Source: Bacillus haynesii (GTDB lineage Bacteria > Bacillota > Bacilli > Bacillales > Bacillaceae). Taken from it: a DNA stretch of 64,000 nucleotides. Shown piece by piece: positions 43,494 to 52,300 of the stretch. How positions within the stretch are numbered: position 1 is the first letter of the stretch; every line of letters begins with the position of its first letter. The notes under the pieces were generated by a model that saw nothing but the letters and a program-made list of their open reading frames with translations, ran no database searches and was not told the origin of the DNA. The position numbers were made by a program, and so were the translations under genes. The stretch lies in assembly GCF_001969855.1 (NCBI RefSeq), contig NZ_MRBL01000017.1:62001-126000 (forward strand). Reading direction: 5' to 3'.

Positions 43494-44270
43494 ATGAAAA
43501 AAGATGAGTATTATTCAATCGGTGTTTTCTCAGAAATGACAGAGACATCGATTCGGACGCTCCATTATTATGATGAAATCGGCCTGTTGAAACCTGAAAA
43601 ACAGCCGGGAACCGGCCGCCGTTTCTACACAGACAGAGATGCGAAAGATTTGCAGAAAATCACATGTTTTAAGTTTCTGGGGTACAGTCTTGAACAAATT
43701 CGCGCTTTCATGAAAAGTGCATGCTTCGATGCAGGTCTGATTGAGGCGCTGCAGGAGCAGAAAAGGGTGCTTGAGGAGAAAAAGGAGCATATTGAAACAG
43801 GGCTGAAAGCGATCGACAGGACGATCGGTCTTCTGGAGGACGAAGGGGAAATCGACAGTTCTGTTTTCATGAGCCTGCTGAACAGCATCCAGACGGAGAA
43901 GGAGCAGCGCACATGGCTTGAACAACAGGTGTCCAAAAGTTTTGCCGATGATGTATTCGGCAAATCAGAAGAAGAGATGGCCAAATTGGATCAAGAGTAT
44001 GTTCGTTTATCTAAGGAAGCCAAGCGACTCATGGGAAAACCGGTTGATGACCCTGAAGTGCAGGACATGGCAGACCGGTATATGAAGACGAGTTTGGAAT
44101 TTGTAGGGGAGGGCGTGCTGTCGGCTTTAGGACAGATGGAGACAATAGAATCGCAGCAGCTGGCAGAGAAGTTTTCTTCACCATTTACAAAAGAAGAGGA
44201 AGCGTGGCTGCAGCAGGTGTTCGAATATTACATGATTCACAACGATTTCTGTCCCGAAAACGGCAGATGA
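43494..44270 (+). CDS. MerR-family regulator with TipAS-like ligand domain
   Basis: 258 residues from ATG 43494 behind GGAGGTGACC. The winged HTH (SIGVFSEMTETSIRTLHYYD, EIGLLKP, GRRFYTDRDAKDLQKITCFK) is followed by a long coiled coil (about 75-115) and a C-terminal helical region (about 150-258) ending PFTKEEEAWLQQVFEYYMIH. This matches the TipA/Mta type of multidrug-sensing MerR proteins. It has a typical 19-bp-spacer promoter. No transporter is adjacent, so its other targets are elsewhere. Confidence 0.85.
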   Translation: MKKDEYYSIGVFSEMTETSIRTLHYYDEIGLLKPEKQPGTGRRFYTDRDAKDLQKITCFKFLGYSLEQIRAFMKSACFDAGLIEALQEQKRVLEEKKEHIETGLKAIDRTIGLLEDEGEIDSSVFMSLLNSIQTEKEQRTWLEQQVSKSFADDVFGKSEEEMAKLDQEYVRLSKEAKRLMGKPVDDPEVQDMADRYMKTSLEFVGEGVLSALGQMETIESQQLAEKFSSPFTKEEEAWLQQVFEYYMIHNDFCPENGR

Positions 44271-44290
44271 AAAGGCAAATTATAAAACAT

Positions 44291-44328
44291 GCCGGAGCTT
44301 TTTAATGCAAAAGCTCCGGCTCAATTTT
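44291..44328. terminator. Bidirectional terminator
   Basis: GCCGGAGCTTTT/AAAAGCTCCGGC hairpin, overlapping the stop of the DUF421 gene. Confidence 0.8.
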
Positions 44329-45024
44329 CGTCGTTTCATTATCGAGCGAAACATGCAGTTCATGGTTTTGATTAACAGAAGCGAAAAAGATTTCATCCAT
44401 TCGTTCAAGCCCTTTCTTCTTCAGCTGGTTTTTGAGCCAGTTTTCCGTTACATTTAATTGGTGAAGGACAGACGTGTACACTTTCCCGTCAACGATGACC
44501 GGATATGAAAATTCGCCGCCGCTTTTTTGAATCCCCATATCTTCAGCCGTGACTTCCATTTTATTTGGCTTTTTGTATACCGTTAAATTTCCGTTCGCTT
44601 CTACAAACGCCATTTCTACGTCGCTGACATTGAAAACATCTTTTTCCCGAAGCATTTGCAGAATATTATCCACCGAATATCTGATTCGTTTCAAATTACC
44701 GACGATAAACGTTCCGTTTTTGATGACGATGGTCGGTTCGAATGTAATCAGACGTCCCAGCGTTCTGTTTTTGATCATGATTTTTGAAGCGAGTCTTTGC
44801 AATAGGGCAATCGCAGTCACCGCAGCGGCGGTATGCAAATGTTCAATTCTCGGATCGGCTATATCCGCTCCGACGACGGCCCCCAATGTAATAATGATTA
44901 AAAAATCAAACACAGGCATTTCCCCGATTGAGCGTTTTCCCATAAACAATGTGACAATTAATAAAAGCGGAAGGATGGTAATGATTCGCCCGTAGACAAC
45001 CAAAATTTCTTTCACAGTTTCCAT
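44302..45024 (-). CDS. DUF421-family membrane protein (YetF/YdfS type)
   Basis: 240 residues. Three N-terminal helices (about 10-30, 35-55, 60-80; LLIVTLFMGKRSIGEMPVFD and FLIIITLGAVVGADIAD) are followed by two cytoplasmic DUF421 domains with LGRLITFEPTIVIKNGTFI, RYSVDNILQMLREKDVFNVS, and a repeat ending in DEIFFASVNQNHELHVSL. Related proteins in B. subtilis are linked to sporulation-stage expression; the function is unknown. It overlaps the upstream carbonic anhydrase-like gene by 13 bp. Confidence 0.8.
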   Translation of the reverse strand: METVKEILVVYGRIITILPLLLIVTLFMGKRSIGEMPVFDFLIIITLGAVVGADIADPRIEHLHTAAAVTAIALLQRLASKIMIKNRTLGRLITFEPTIVIKNGTFIVGNLKRIRYSVDNILQMLREKDVFNVSDVEMAFVEANGNLTVYKKPNKMEVTAEDMGIQKSGGEFSYPVIVDGKVYTSVLHQLNVTENWLKNQLKKKGLERMDEIFFASVNQNHELHVSLDNETTKIEPELLH

Positions 45025-45722
45025 TGTCTTTCTTCCTTTTTGTAGCCTTTTGCCAATTCAAGGTTGACGGCCGTCATTTTGGAGTTGAGATCATGATATG
45101 GATAAGAATCGGTTATTTCGGGAAGCCGGTTGGCATCTTCCTGGTTTGAAATCACACGACCCGCCGAGACAAATCGTTTTGGGGGGATTGTAACACCGAT
45201 TACTTTTGCTCCCGGTTCGATCACCGTATCCTCTTGGATATAGGCATCAAATATAAGGCTTTGCATCCCGACAAAAACATTTTTGTCAATTCGAACGGGG
45301 CCGTGAATTTGACATTGCGGGGCGAGTGACACTTTCTCGCCTATGTAAATGGAATAAGATTCACGATCCTTAAATACGGAATGTTCCGTAACAGGGCTGT
45401 TGTATTCATAGTTTTTCAATCCGTGCAAGACAACTCCGTCCTGGATATTGCAATCATGGCTGATGTGGATTTTTAATCCCACGTCTCCTCTGATCGAAGA
45501 GAAAGGCCCGATGAACACGTTGCGCCCGATGACCACACTGCCGATGACCGAGGCGAAATGATGGATGAATGAGGACGCATCAATATCCGGAATATCTGCT
45601 TCTTGATTAAATGACGCGGTAATATTGGGGCTGACATTGTCTTGAATCAGTAACTTTTCAAGAAACTTCCCGGCGAGTGACGAAACCGTTAATCCAAGGA
45701 TGAGTTTATTGCTTAATTTCAT
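45012..45722 (-). CDS. Gamma-class carbonic anhydrase-like hexapeptide-repeat protein
   Basis: 236 residues. A left-handed beta-helix of hexapeptide repeats runs from about 55 to 185 (SVVIGRNVFIGPFSSIRGDV, CNIQDGVVLHGL, SLAPQCQIHGPVRIDKNVFV, GMQSLIFDAYIQEDTVIEPG). The Cam-type residues RGD and Gln-Asp-Gly-Val-Val-Leu-His are seen, though only some histidine ligands are evident. It has a long C-terminal helix. N-terminal residues 8-18 could be a short anchor. It probably works with the overlapping DUF421 protein. RBS GGAGGCAGG precedes ATG 45722. Confidence 0.75.
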   Translation of the reverse strand: MKLSNKLILGLTVSSLAGKFLEKLLIQDNVSPNITASFNQEADIPDIDASSFIHHFASVIGSVVIGRNVFIGPFSSIRGDVGLKIHISHDCNIQDGVVLHGLKNYEYNSPVTEHSVFKDRESYSIYIGEKVSLAPQCQIHGPVRIDKNVFVGMQSLIFDAYIQEDTVIEPGAKVIGVTIPPKRFVSAGRVISNQEDANRLPEITDSYPYHDLNSKMTAVNLELAKGYKKEERQWKL

Positions 45723-45774
45723 ATGACCTGCCTCCTTTATTCAGGTAGTCTGTCTAAAAAACGGGATAATATTT

Positions 45775-45883
45775 ATGAGCGGCGGTCTGAATCTAAAAAA
45801 GAGGATATAGGGGAGACAACAGCTAATAAAGCAATGGAATCTGTTTTAGGAAGTATTCAAGACGATTACCTTTTTAAGCTCTG
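45775..45883 (+). pseudogene. Short unassigned coding relic
   Basis: An open frame without a start reads ERRSESKKEDIGETTANKAM, ESVLGSIQDDYLFKL and stops. No family is recognised. It is possibly the 3' end of a small gene lost from this interval. Confidence 0.25.
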
Positions 45884-45964
45884 AAGATACAGTGGAAATC
45901 ATTCATGTCAGGCTTGCCCGGGCTGACTCCCTGCCAGAGCTCTATTTTAAGGGAGGTTGAAACT

Positions 45965-46183
45965 TTGAATCTATCTTTGGCAGTTGCATTAGTTATATCA
46001 GTGTTTTTAAATATCATTCAGCTGGCACAGCTCAAATCCAATAGCCGTAAAAACGAAAAGTGGGAAGAGAGTACAAAAAGGCCGCTCAACCCCTTCACGG
46101 CCATCCTGTGGACTTATTTCGCCATTATCATTCTTCTTATGTTGGCTGCATTAATAACCGTTATCATACAGTTTAACGAATAA
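45965..46183 (+). CDS. Small two-helix membrane protein
   Basis: 72 residues from TTG 45965, with GGGAGGTTGAAAC upstream; the upstream in-frame codons are probably untranslated. Helices at about 4-20 (VALVISVFLNIIQLA) and 45-67 (ILWTYFAIIILLMLAALITV) flank a basic linker (KSNSRKNEKWEESTKRPL). No family is recognised. Confidence 0.55.
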   Translation: MNLSLAVALVISVFLNIIQLAQLKSNSRKNEKWEESTKRPLNPFTAILWTYFAIIILLMLAALITVIIQFNE

Positions 46184-46199
46184 TATTATACGCATCTGA

Positions 46200-46613
46200 A
46201 ATGCTTCCTCTTCATGCAGCCGGCTCTATGGCCACAGTCATAACGAAAAAGGCGAAGAAATTGCAAGGGGAAAAACTGATGAAAACGGAGTCGTCCGTTT
46301 TGACAAACAGACGGAAACGATTGCCCCGAAGGGATATGTTTTAAATGAGGAGACATTCGAAATTGAAATTAAAAAAGATGGGCAAATCGTAAAGCATGCG
46401 GTAGAGAATCATAAGGAAGAGACAAATACCGCAGCTCCTCCTGCCAAAAAGGATAGAGACACTGGACATGTCGAAAAAACAGGAGGCAACCCGCTGCCGA
46501 ATACAGGAAATGCCGGCCTGTATCGTGCTTTACTCATTGGACCCATCTTTCTTATTATCGGACTTGCTATGTTTGTTTTAAACTGTAAAAAGACTCAAAA
46601 TCCAAGTGTGTAA
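46200..46613 (+). pseudogene. 5'-truncated LPXTG cell-wall-anchored surface protein
   Basis: The frame is open from 46200 to the stop at 46611 but has no start codon. GEEIARGKTDENGVVRFDKQ and IAPKGYVLNEETFEIEIKKD are typical of a SpaA/Cna-B type prealbumin-like domain. An Ala/Pro/Lys linker, the sortase motif LPNTG, a membrane helix (ALLIGPIFLIIGLAMFVL) and a basic tail follow. Only the last repeat and the anchor of a larger adhesin remain. Confidence 0.75.
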
Positions 46614-46622
46614 ATATTCCCC

Positions 46623-46650
46623 AAAAAGACAGCGTTACAGCTGTCTTTTT
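46623..46650. terminator. Bidirectional terminator
   Basis: AAAAAGACAG/CTGTCTTTTT hairpin between the LPXTG relic and the DUF2809 gene. Confidence 0.75.
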
Positions 46651-47033
46651 CGTTTGCGAAACAGCATTTCGCCCGCGGCGCCTGCGGAAACGCCGAGCAC
46701 ATAAGCCAATAGATCGCTCCACAAAAATCCATAACCGAGAATGAGGCCTCCGAGCGGAGCGGCTCTGATATCGTCAATCCATGGAGCGTGATACAGCTGG
46801 CTGCATTCGATCAAAAAACAAAACACCAGCGCAATCAGCGCCACGGAAGCGGTCTTCGCATTTTTGAACAGAAAGCCTGCGCCGAAGAAAATCATCAGCG
46901 CCCACAGCGCATCCCCTAAATAGGCATTCACGATGTCCGGCAGCATTTCGGCCGTCTTCCTTGAAGCAAGCCCCGCCGCCATCGCTGCGAAAGCCAGCGC
47001 AAGCCGGCTGATACGGCTTCTTTTCATATTCAT
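46635..47033 (-). CDS. DUF2809-family membrane protein
   Basis: 132 residues from ATG 47033. Four or so helices, with the family segments AEMLPDIVNAYLGDALWALM and LIECSQLYHAPWIDDIRAAP, then LGGLILGYGFLWSDLLAY. DUF2809 proteins resemble VanZ-like membrane proteins and have no assigned function. The RBS is weak (ACGGGG). It lies just downstream of the glsA-glnT operon behind a terminator. Confidence 0.75.
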   Translation of the reverse strand: MNMKRSRISRLALAFAAMAAGLASRKTAEMLPDIVNAYLGDALWALMIFFGAGFLFKNAKTASVALIALVFCFLIECSQLYHAPWIDDIRAAPLGGLILGYGFLWSDLLAYVLGVSAGAAGEMLFRKRKRQL

Positions 47034-47129
47034 GGCTGAACCCCGTTTCTGCCAAAGCAGGTTAAGTAAATCTTCGGAGATATGACGGATACAAGAGGAA
47101 AAACGTTTTATTATGTTGGGCGTGAAACG

Positions 47130-47158
47130 AAAAAAAGCCGCCATACCCGGCGGCTTTT
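47130..47158 (-). terminator. Terminator of the glsA-glnT operon
   Basis: AAAAGCCGCC/GGCGGCTTTT hairpin 4 bp beyond the glnT stop. Confidence 0.85.
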
Positions 47159-47162
47159 CGTG

Positions 47163-48593
47163 TTATATCGCATTTTTGCTGTCGGCTTTTTGTTCGGTGC
47201 CGGAGTGCTCCCAGCATTCGATACCTTCCTGGTTTTCAATGACATCTTTATAAAAGACCGGGTCTTTGCCTGCTTTGCGCTGTTTCACATAGTCTTTCAA
47301 GGCGGCAAATGCCACTTTTGACAGCAGGAAAATCGCAATCAGGTTGACGATGACCATCAATCCCATGAACAAATCGGCGAGGTCCCATACAAGCTGGACT
47401 TTTGATACCGATCCGAAGATGACCATCGCAAGCACACAGATTCTGTAAATGAAGAGCCATGCTTTGTTCGTGTGCAGGAATTCGATATTCGTCTCTCCGT
47501 AGTAGTAGTTTCCGATCAAGGTGCTGAAAGAAAACAGAAACACCATAATGGCGAGAAAGCCTGAGGCCCATGCTCCGATGTGCGTGCTGAGCGACGCTTG
47601 CGTCAACTCGATTCCGCTCAGTCCCGGCTCTTTATACGCATCGGAAAACAAAATGATAAAAGCCGTGCTTGAACAAATTACCAAAGTGCTCGTAAAAACC
47701 CCTAAAGCCTGGACAAGGCCCTGTTTGACAGGATGGCTCGTTGTCGCTGCGGCTGCGGCATTCGGCGCGCTGCCCATCCCGGCTTCATTCGAGAAGAGGC
47801 CGCGTTTGATTCCGTTCATCAGGGCCGCGCCGATGGCTCCGCCTGCCGCTTGTTCAAGGCCAAACGCATGACCGATAATTAAAGAGATGACATCCGGCAG
47901 TTTCGTAATGTTCATCAGCATGACGAAAACGGCGACGCCGATATATAAGACGGCGAGAAATACGACAATATATTCGGACAGCTTGGCGATCCGTTTGATT
48001 CCGCCGAAGGTAATGATACCGAAAGCAATCGTAATGATAATTCCCAGTGTGAGACGGTCTGTGCCGAATGAGTTTTCAAAAGCGACTGTTATCGTATTGG
48101 ACTGGACCGCGTTAAACACGATTCCGAAGGACAATGTGATCAAGACGGCAAAAACCGCGCCCATCCAGCGTTTTTTCAAGCCCTTTTCCATATAGTAAGC
48201 AGGGCCGCCGCGGAATCCGCCTTTATCCTTTATTTTATAAATTTGCGCCAGCGTGCTTTCGACAAAGCTTGACGCCGAACCGATGATGGCGATGATCCAC
48301 ATCCAAAAGATAGCGCCGGGTCCGCCTAAGGCAATGGCGATCGCAATCCCCGTAATATTTCCTGTGCCTACTCTGGCGGCCATGCTGATGCAAAAAGCCT
48401 GAAAAGGCGAGATTCCGTTTTTGTCGGGCGTTCCTTCCTTTAAAACACGGAACATGTCTTTCAGCAAGCGAACTTGAAAGAACTTCGATTTAAAAGTAAA
48501 AAACAGTCCCGAAGCAAGAAGCATAATCATCAATAGTTTTGACCAAAGAAAATCATTTGTGACACCAATGACTTCTTGAAGGAATTGCTGCAT
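47163..48593 (-). CDS. glnT: Glutamine transporter, alanine/glycine:cation symporter family
   Basis: 476 residues, about 11 helices, with the AGCS signature GISPFQAFCISMAARVGTGN followed by ITGIAIAIALGGPGA (about 60-95) and GIKRGLFSNEAGMGSAPNAA. It takes up glutamine (or alanine/glycine) with Na+. It lies 21 bp after glsA in the same direction, as in B. subtilis ybgJ-ybgH, so the pair imports glutamine and releases ammonium. The operon is induced through GlnK-GlnL. Confidence 0.9.
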   Translation of the reverse strand: MQQFLQEVIGVTNDFLWSKLLMIMLLASGLFFTFKSKFFQVRLLKDMFRVLKEGTPDKNGISPFQAFCISMAARVGTGNITGIAIAIALGGPGAIFWMWIIAIIGSASSFVESTLAQIYKIKDKGGFRGGPAYYMEKGLKKRWMGAVFAVLITLSFGIVFNAVQSNTITVAFENSFGTDRLTLGIIITIAFGIITFGGIKRIAKLSEYIVVFLAVLYIGVAVFVMLMNITKLPDVISLIIGHAFGLEQAAGGAIGAALMNGIKRGLFSNEAGMGSAPNAAAAATTSHPVKQGLVQALGVFTSTLVICSSTAFIILFSDAYKEPGLSGIELTQASLSTHIGAWASGFLAIMVFLFSFSTLIGNYYYGETNIEFLHTNKAWLFIYRICVLAMVIFGSVSKVQLVWDLADLFMGLMVIVNLIAIFLLSKVAFAALKDYVKQRKAGKDPVFYKDVIENQEGIECWEHSGTEQKADSKNAI

Positions 48594-48614
48594 GCTTTCA
48601 CCTCTTTTTTTGAT

Positions 48615-49598
48615 TTAAAAAATACTGAGATCCCATTCACGGGCTATATGTTTTAAAAGCATCCCGCCCGTCATGCTGTTGCCGTAATCGTCAATCGCCG
48701 GACCGTAGATGCCGATGCCGCATCCATGCTGAAAAGGCTGTTCCCTTTTCATGCTGGCAGGCACCGCGCACATGATTCCGCCGGAGACGCCGCTTTTTGC
48801 CGGAATGCCGACAAAGGCCGCGAATTTTCCTGAAGCATTGTACATTCCGCACGTCAGCATTAAAGCTTTTGTCAGCCTGGCGACATCCTTCGGGATCACC
48901 TGCTCACGGCGGAGAGGATGGTATCCGTCATTTGCGAGAATCATGCCGATCAAGGCGATGTCTTCAGTGCTGCCTTCCATAGAGCATTGTTTCAGATAGA
49001 CTTCAAGCGTTTCTTCAACGTCTGCTTCAAGAAAGCCGGTTTCCTTTAAATAATGGGCCAATGCTCTGTTTCGATGGGCGGTCTGCCACTCAGACCGAAA
49101 TACTTCCTCATTGATCTCAAGCCGTTTTCCAATCATTTTTTCAATGACGTCATGAAGCGACTCCATTTTTTCCAGTGCCGACTCACCGGGAAGGATCGAC
49201 GCAACGGTCAGCGCTCCGGCGTTGATCATCGGGTTAAACGGCTTTCCCGGCTTGTGCATTTCAAGGCGGATGATTGAGTTGAACGCGTCTCCCGTCGGTT
49301 CTACATCAACACGGTCTAATACGTAAGAAATCCCTTTCGTCAAACACGCTGTGATAAAGCTGATCACCTTTGAGATGCTCTGGAGTGTGAATGATACGTC
49401 CCAATTTCCTGCTTTGATCATCGTTTGATCAGAACCGATCACACAGATGCCGAGCTGGTTAGAGTCAAGTTTTCCTAAAGCGGGAATGTATTCGGCGTTG
49501 CGTCCGCTTGAGGAAAAAGGACGGTAATGTTCGACCAAATCTTCAAGGCGGGATTGCCAGAAGCGGGCGTCATAGCGTTCTTCCAATACTTCATTCAT
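48615..49598 (-). CDS. glsA: Glutaminase
   Basis: 327 residues, the same length as B. subtilis GlsA (YbgJ). ATG 49598 follows GGAGGAATTTCG. The beta-lactamase-like fold has the catalytic Ser-x-x-Lys in LQSISKVISF (about 73-76), PFNPMINAGALTVAS, a Tyr in CGMYNASGKFA and the late SGVSGGIMCAVP segment. It hydrolyses glutamine to glutamate and ammonia. It is first gene of the glsA-glnT operon and divergent from glnK-glnL, whose product binds the box at 49852. Confidence 0.92.
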   Translation of the reverse strand: MNEVLEERYDARFWQSRLEDLVEHYRPFSSSGRNAEYIPALGKLDSNQLGICVIGSDQTMIKAGNWDVSFTLQSISKVISFITACLTKGISYVLDRVDVEPTGDAFNSIIRLEMHKPGKPFNPMINAGALTVASILPGESALEKMESLHDVIEKMIGKRLEINEEVFRSEWQTAHRNRALAHYLKETGFLEADVEETLEVYLKQCSMEGSTEDIALIGMILANDGYHPLRREQVIPKDVARLTKALMLTCGMYNASGKFAAFVGIPAKSGVSGGIMCAVPASMKREQPFQHGCGIGIYGPAIDDYGNSMTGGMLLKHIAREWDLSIF

Positions 49599-49826
49599 CG
49601 AAATTCCTCCAATCTGACCTGTTAAAGCTTGCAGGTTTACTGAAAAAATACGAGGCTTTAAAAAGCGGTGATTTGGGCATGGCGGCAGAAGGCAAAGGGG
49701 TATAAGCCTGTGCCGCACATGTTGTTTTAAAGCCTGTTCTTCCTGGGAAAAAGGGGTTTGGATTGCACAAGGGAGTGAGTTGCGGGAAAATATAAGCGTT
49801 TTCAAATAGAGAAAATATACATTCAA

Positions 49827-49867
49827 TTTATAATGGAACCTACATAAACCTACAAAAAGCGACAAAA
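49827..49867 (-). promoter_or_regulatory. GlnL box and promoter of glsA-glnT
   Basis: On the minus strand TTTTGT-CGCT-TTTTGT (49852-49867) matches exactly the reported GlnL site TTTTGTN4TTTTGT. It overlaps a weak -35 (TTGTAG, 49850-49855) spaced 17 bp from TATAAA (49827-49832). Phosphorylated GlnL should activate here when glutamine is present. The remaining bases of this 388-bp interval hold no gene. Confidence 0.85.
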
Positions 49868-49986
49868 ATATTTAAAAAATAAGCCAATTGATTTAAAAAT
49901 CAAATTGACTGTGGGTAAAATGGGAGTTGCGGATAACGTGCGATTAACGTCAAAATAAAGCAACACGTTTGTAATGGAGGATCAGC

Positions 49987-51315
49987 ATGATGGGTGGAAA
50001 TTGGGGAAGCGTGATGAAAAAGGCGGCCCGGCTTGTAAAAAAAGACGGCTATATCTTAACGGTGATGATGTTAACGGTGCCGCTGGCAGGAGAGCTGAAG
50101 TTTTATCCGCTGAACGAGACCTTCCGGGTCAGCTTCGGCGTTCCTACTTTCTTCTTTCTTTTGCTGCTGCTGCGGAATGTGCCGGCTGTGCTGTCCGGCT
50201 TTTTAACGGGGGCGGCTGTCGTCGGATTTCGGGTGCTGCTTGATGCATTCGGCCCGGGACAGATCGATTGGCTGTCATCCTTTTACCACCATTATCCGAC
50301 TTTTTTCTTTTATTTCACATATGCGTTTCTATTCTATTTGGCAAAAGTGAAACGATTTCAATTTCGCCCGCTCTACATCGGGTTTCTGGGCTTCGGAATC
50401 GAACTGATGGCCGATGGAGCCGAACTGGCTGTTCAATATATGATGTTCGAGTCTACCGTCACCCCGGGAAAGATCCGCGACATGATGGCGATTGCTTTTT
50501 CCCACAGCTTTATTGTGCTGAGCTTTTTTAATGTCATGAAGCTGTATGAAACGCAATCGCGGGAAAAGCAAATCCGCGAACAAAATGAGCACATGCTGAT
50601 GATCGTTTCAAACTTATATGAAGAAACCGTTCATTTGAAAAAGACGTTGAAGAATACTGAAGAGATTACAAACGAGTCCTATCAGCTGTACAGGCTCTTA
50701 AATAGACAGACCGATAACAATTCTTCCGTCCGGCAGATCAGCCAGAAAGTGCTGCGCCTTGCCGGTGAAATCCACGAGGTCAAAAAAGACAATCAGCGCA
50801 TTTTCGCCGGACTTTCAAAATTAATTTCGAAAGAAAGCTTCAGAGACTATATGGCTGCAGAAGATCTGGTCCGGCTTGTGACCGGCATTAATCGAAAGTA
50901 TGCCGAATCGCTCGAAAAAGACATTGACTTTTACTATTCGATAGACGGAGAACATCCGAAATACCACGTGTATACCATATTATCCGTGATTAATAATATT
51001 ATGGCGAATGCGGTGGAAGCGATTCAAAAACAGGGTTCCATCCGCCTCAGCCTCTATAGGCGCGGCGATGACATGCTGGAATGCCGCGTGGAAGATGACG
51101 GACCGGGCATTCCCGAGAAAGTTGGGGATGTGGTGTTTGAGCCGGGGTACACGTCAAAATATGATGAATTCGGAACCCCCTCAACCGGAATCGGTCTGTC
51201 TTATGTAAAGGAAACTGTCGAGGAGCTCGGGGGGAGCATTCGATTTCGGAATGATGCAAGCGGTGTTGTGTTTACGATCAGACTTCCGGTCCAACAATTG
51301 ATTCAGAAAGGGTGA
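49987..51315 (+). CDS. glnK: Glutamine-responsive sensor histidine kinase
   Basis: 442 residues, ATG 49987 behind AATGGAGGATC. About six N-terminal helices (residues 22-183) form the sensor. A linker coiled coil follows, then a dimerisation region with the likely phosphorylated His263 (GEIHEVKKDNQ), and a HATPase domain (about 335-437) with NNIMANAVEAI (N box), DDGPGIPE (G1) and GTPSTGIGLSYVKE (G2). It is the orthologue of B. subtilis YcbA/GlnK. The glnL start lies 6 bp after its stop. Confidence 0.9.
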   Translation: MMGGNWGSVMKKAARLVKKDGYILTVMMLTVPLAGELKFYPLNETFRVSFGVPTFFFLLLLLRNVPAVLSGFLTGAAVVGFRVLLDAFGPGQIDWLSSFYHHYPTFFFYFTYAFLFYLAKVKRFQFRPLYIGFLGFGIELMADGAELAVQYMMFESTVTPGKIRDMMAIAFSHSFIVLSFFNVMKLYETQSREKQIREQNEHMLMIVSNLYEETVHLKKTLKNTEEITNESYQLYRLLNRQTDNNSSVRQISQKVLRLAGEIHEVKKDNQRIFAGLSKLISKESFRDYMAAEDLVRLVTGINRKYAESLEKDIDFYYSIDGEHPKYHVYTILSVINNIMANAVEAIQKQGSIRLSLYRRGDDMLECRVEDDGPGIPEKVGDVVFEPGYTSKYDEFGTPSTGIGLSYVKETVEELGGSIRFRNDASGVVFTIRLPVQQLIQKG

Positions 51316-51321
51316 AGGCCT

Positions 51322-52257
51322 GTGCGTTTTTTTATTGCAGATGATGACCGTGCTGTGCGATCGATTTTAAAACAAATCATTGAAGACGAAGACTTGGGTG
51401 AAGTAGCCGGAGAAGCGGAAGACGGCTGCGATTTGGAAGGCCACGTCCTGAATTTGCAGCAAATTGATATTTTATTTGTCGATCTATTAATGCCGCTCCG
51501 CGACGGAATTGAGACGGTTCGTCATTTGCATGGCGCTTTCTCAGGGAAGATCATCATGATTTCCCAGGTGGAATCGAAGGAAATGATCGGTGAAGCCTAT
51601 TCCCTGGGGATTGAATATTATATCCATAAACCGATTAACCGCATTGAAATCTTGAACGTCATTCAAAAAGTCAAGGAGCGCATCGAGCTGGAAAGGTCGA
51701 TCCATGACATACAATCTTCGCTGAACCGGCTTGTGAGTCTCGGCAGCGGACGAAAAAACGGCTTTAGGGAAAAAAGCATTCAGGAAACGGGCGAATTTCT
51801 CCTTTCTGAACTCGGAATCGTCGGGGAGAGCGGGTCCCAGGATTTAATCGCCATCCTTCAGTATTTGTTTGATGATGAACAGACCTCATTATATGAAAAG
51901 GACTTTCCACCGCTCAAACAGATTTTTCATAAGATTGCCGAGCAAAAGCTCGGGCCGGCTGCTTCACCCGCAGAGATCAACAGGGAGGTTAAAGCGTCGG
52001 AGCAGCGGATACGGCGGGCGGTCAGCCATTCGCTAAACCATTTCGCATCACTCGGATTAACAGACTTTTCAAATCCGCGGTTTGAAAGCTATGCGTCCCG
52101 GTTTTTTGACTTTACCGTCATCAGCAAAAAAATGAAAGAGTTGCAGAAAGACTCTGCCGCCGCCTTGCCGTCCGCCCGCGTCAACACGAAAAAATTCATT
52201 CAGGTTTTCTTTTTGGAAGCCAAGCGGTTGAGTGAAAGCGCCGGGAAAATGGGTTAA
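51322..52257 (+). CDS. glnL: Response regulator activating glsA-glnT
   Basis: 311 residues from GTG 51322. A receiver domain with acidic pocket Asp8-Asp9, phospho-acceptor Asp54 (FVDLLMPLRDG) and the conserved Lys in YYIHKPINR is followed by a YcbB-type C-terminal domain (about 150-310, with EQRIRRAVSHSLNHFASLGL as probable HTH). It is the orthologue of B. subtilis YcbB/GlnL, which binds the direct repeat upstream of glsA. It forms an operon with glnK. Confidence 0.9.
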   Translation: MRFFIADDDRAVRSILKQIIEDEDLGEVAGEAEDGCDLEGHVLNLQQIDILFVDLLMPLRDGIETVRHLHGAFSGKIIMISQVESKEMIGEAYSLGIEYYIHKPINRIEILNVIQKVKERIELERSIHDIQSSLNRLVSLGSGRKNGFREKSIQETGEFLLSELGIVGESGSQDLIAILQYLFDDEQTSLYEKDFPPLKQIFHKIAEQKLGPAASPAEINREVKASEQRIRRAVSHSLNHFASLGLTDFSNPRFESYASRFFDFTVISKKMKELQKDSAAALPSARVNTKKFIQVFFLEAKRLSESAGKMG

Positions 52258-52290
52258 AAAAGAGCTTCCTCACCTTAGAGGAAGCTCTTC
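52258..52290. terminator. Bidirectional terminator
   Basis: AGAGCTTCCTC/GAGGAAGCTCT hairpin between glnL and the acetyltransferase gene. Confidence 0.85.
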
Positions 52291-52300
52291 TGCATGCCGG

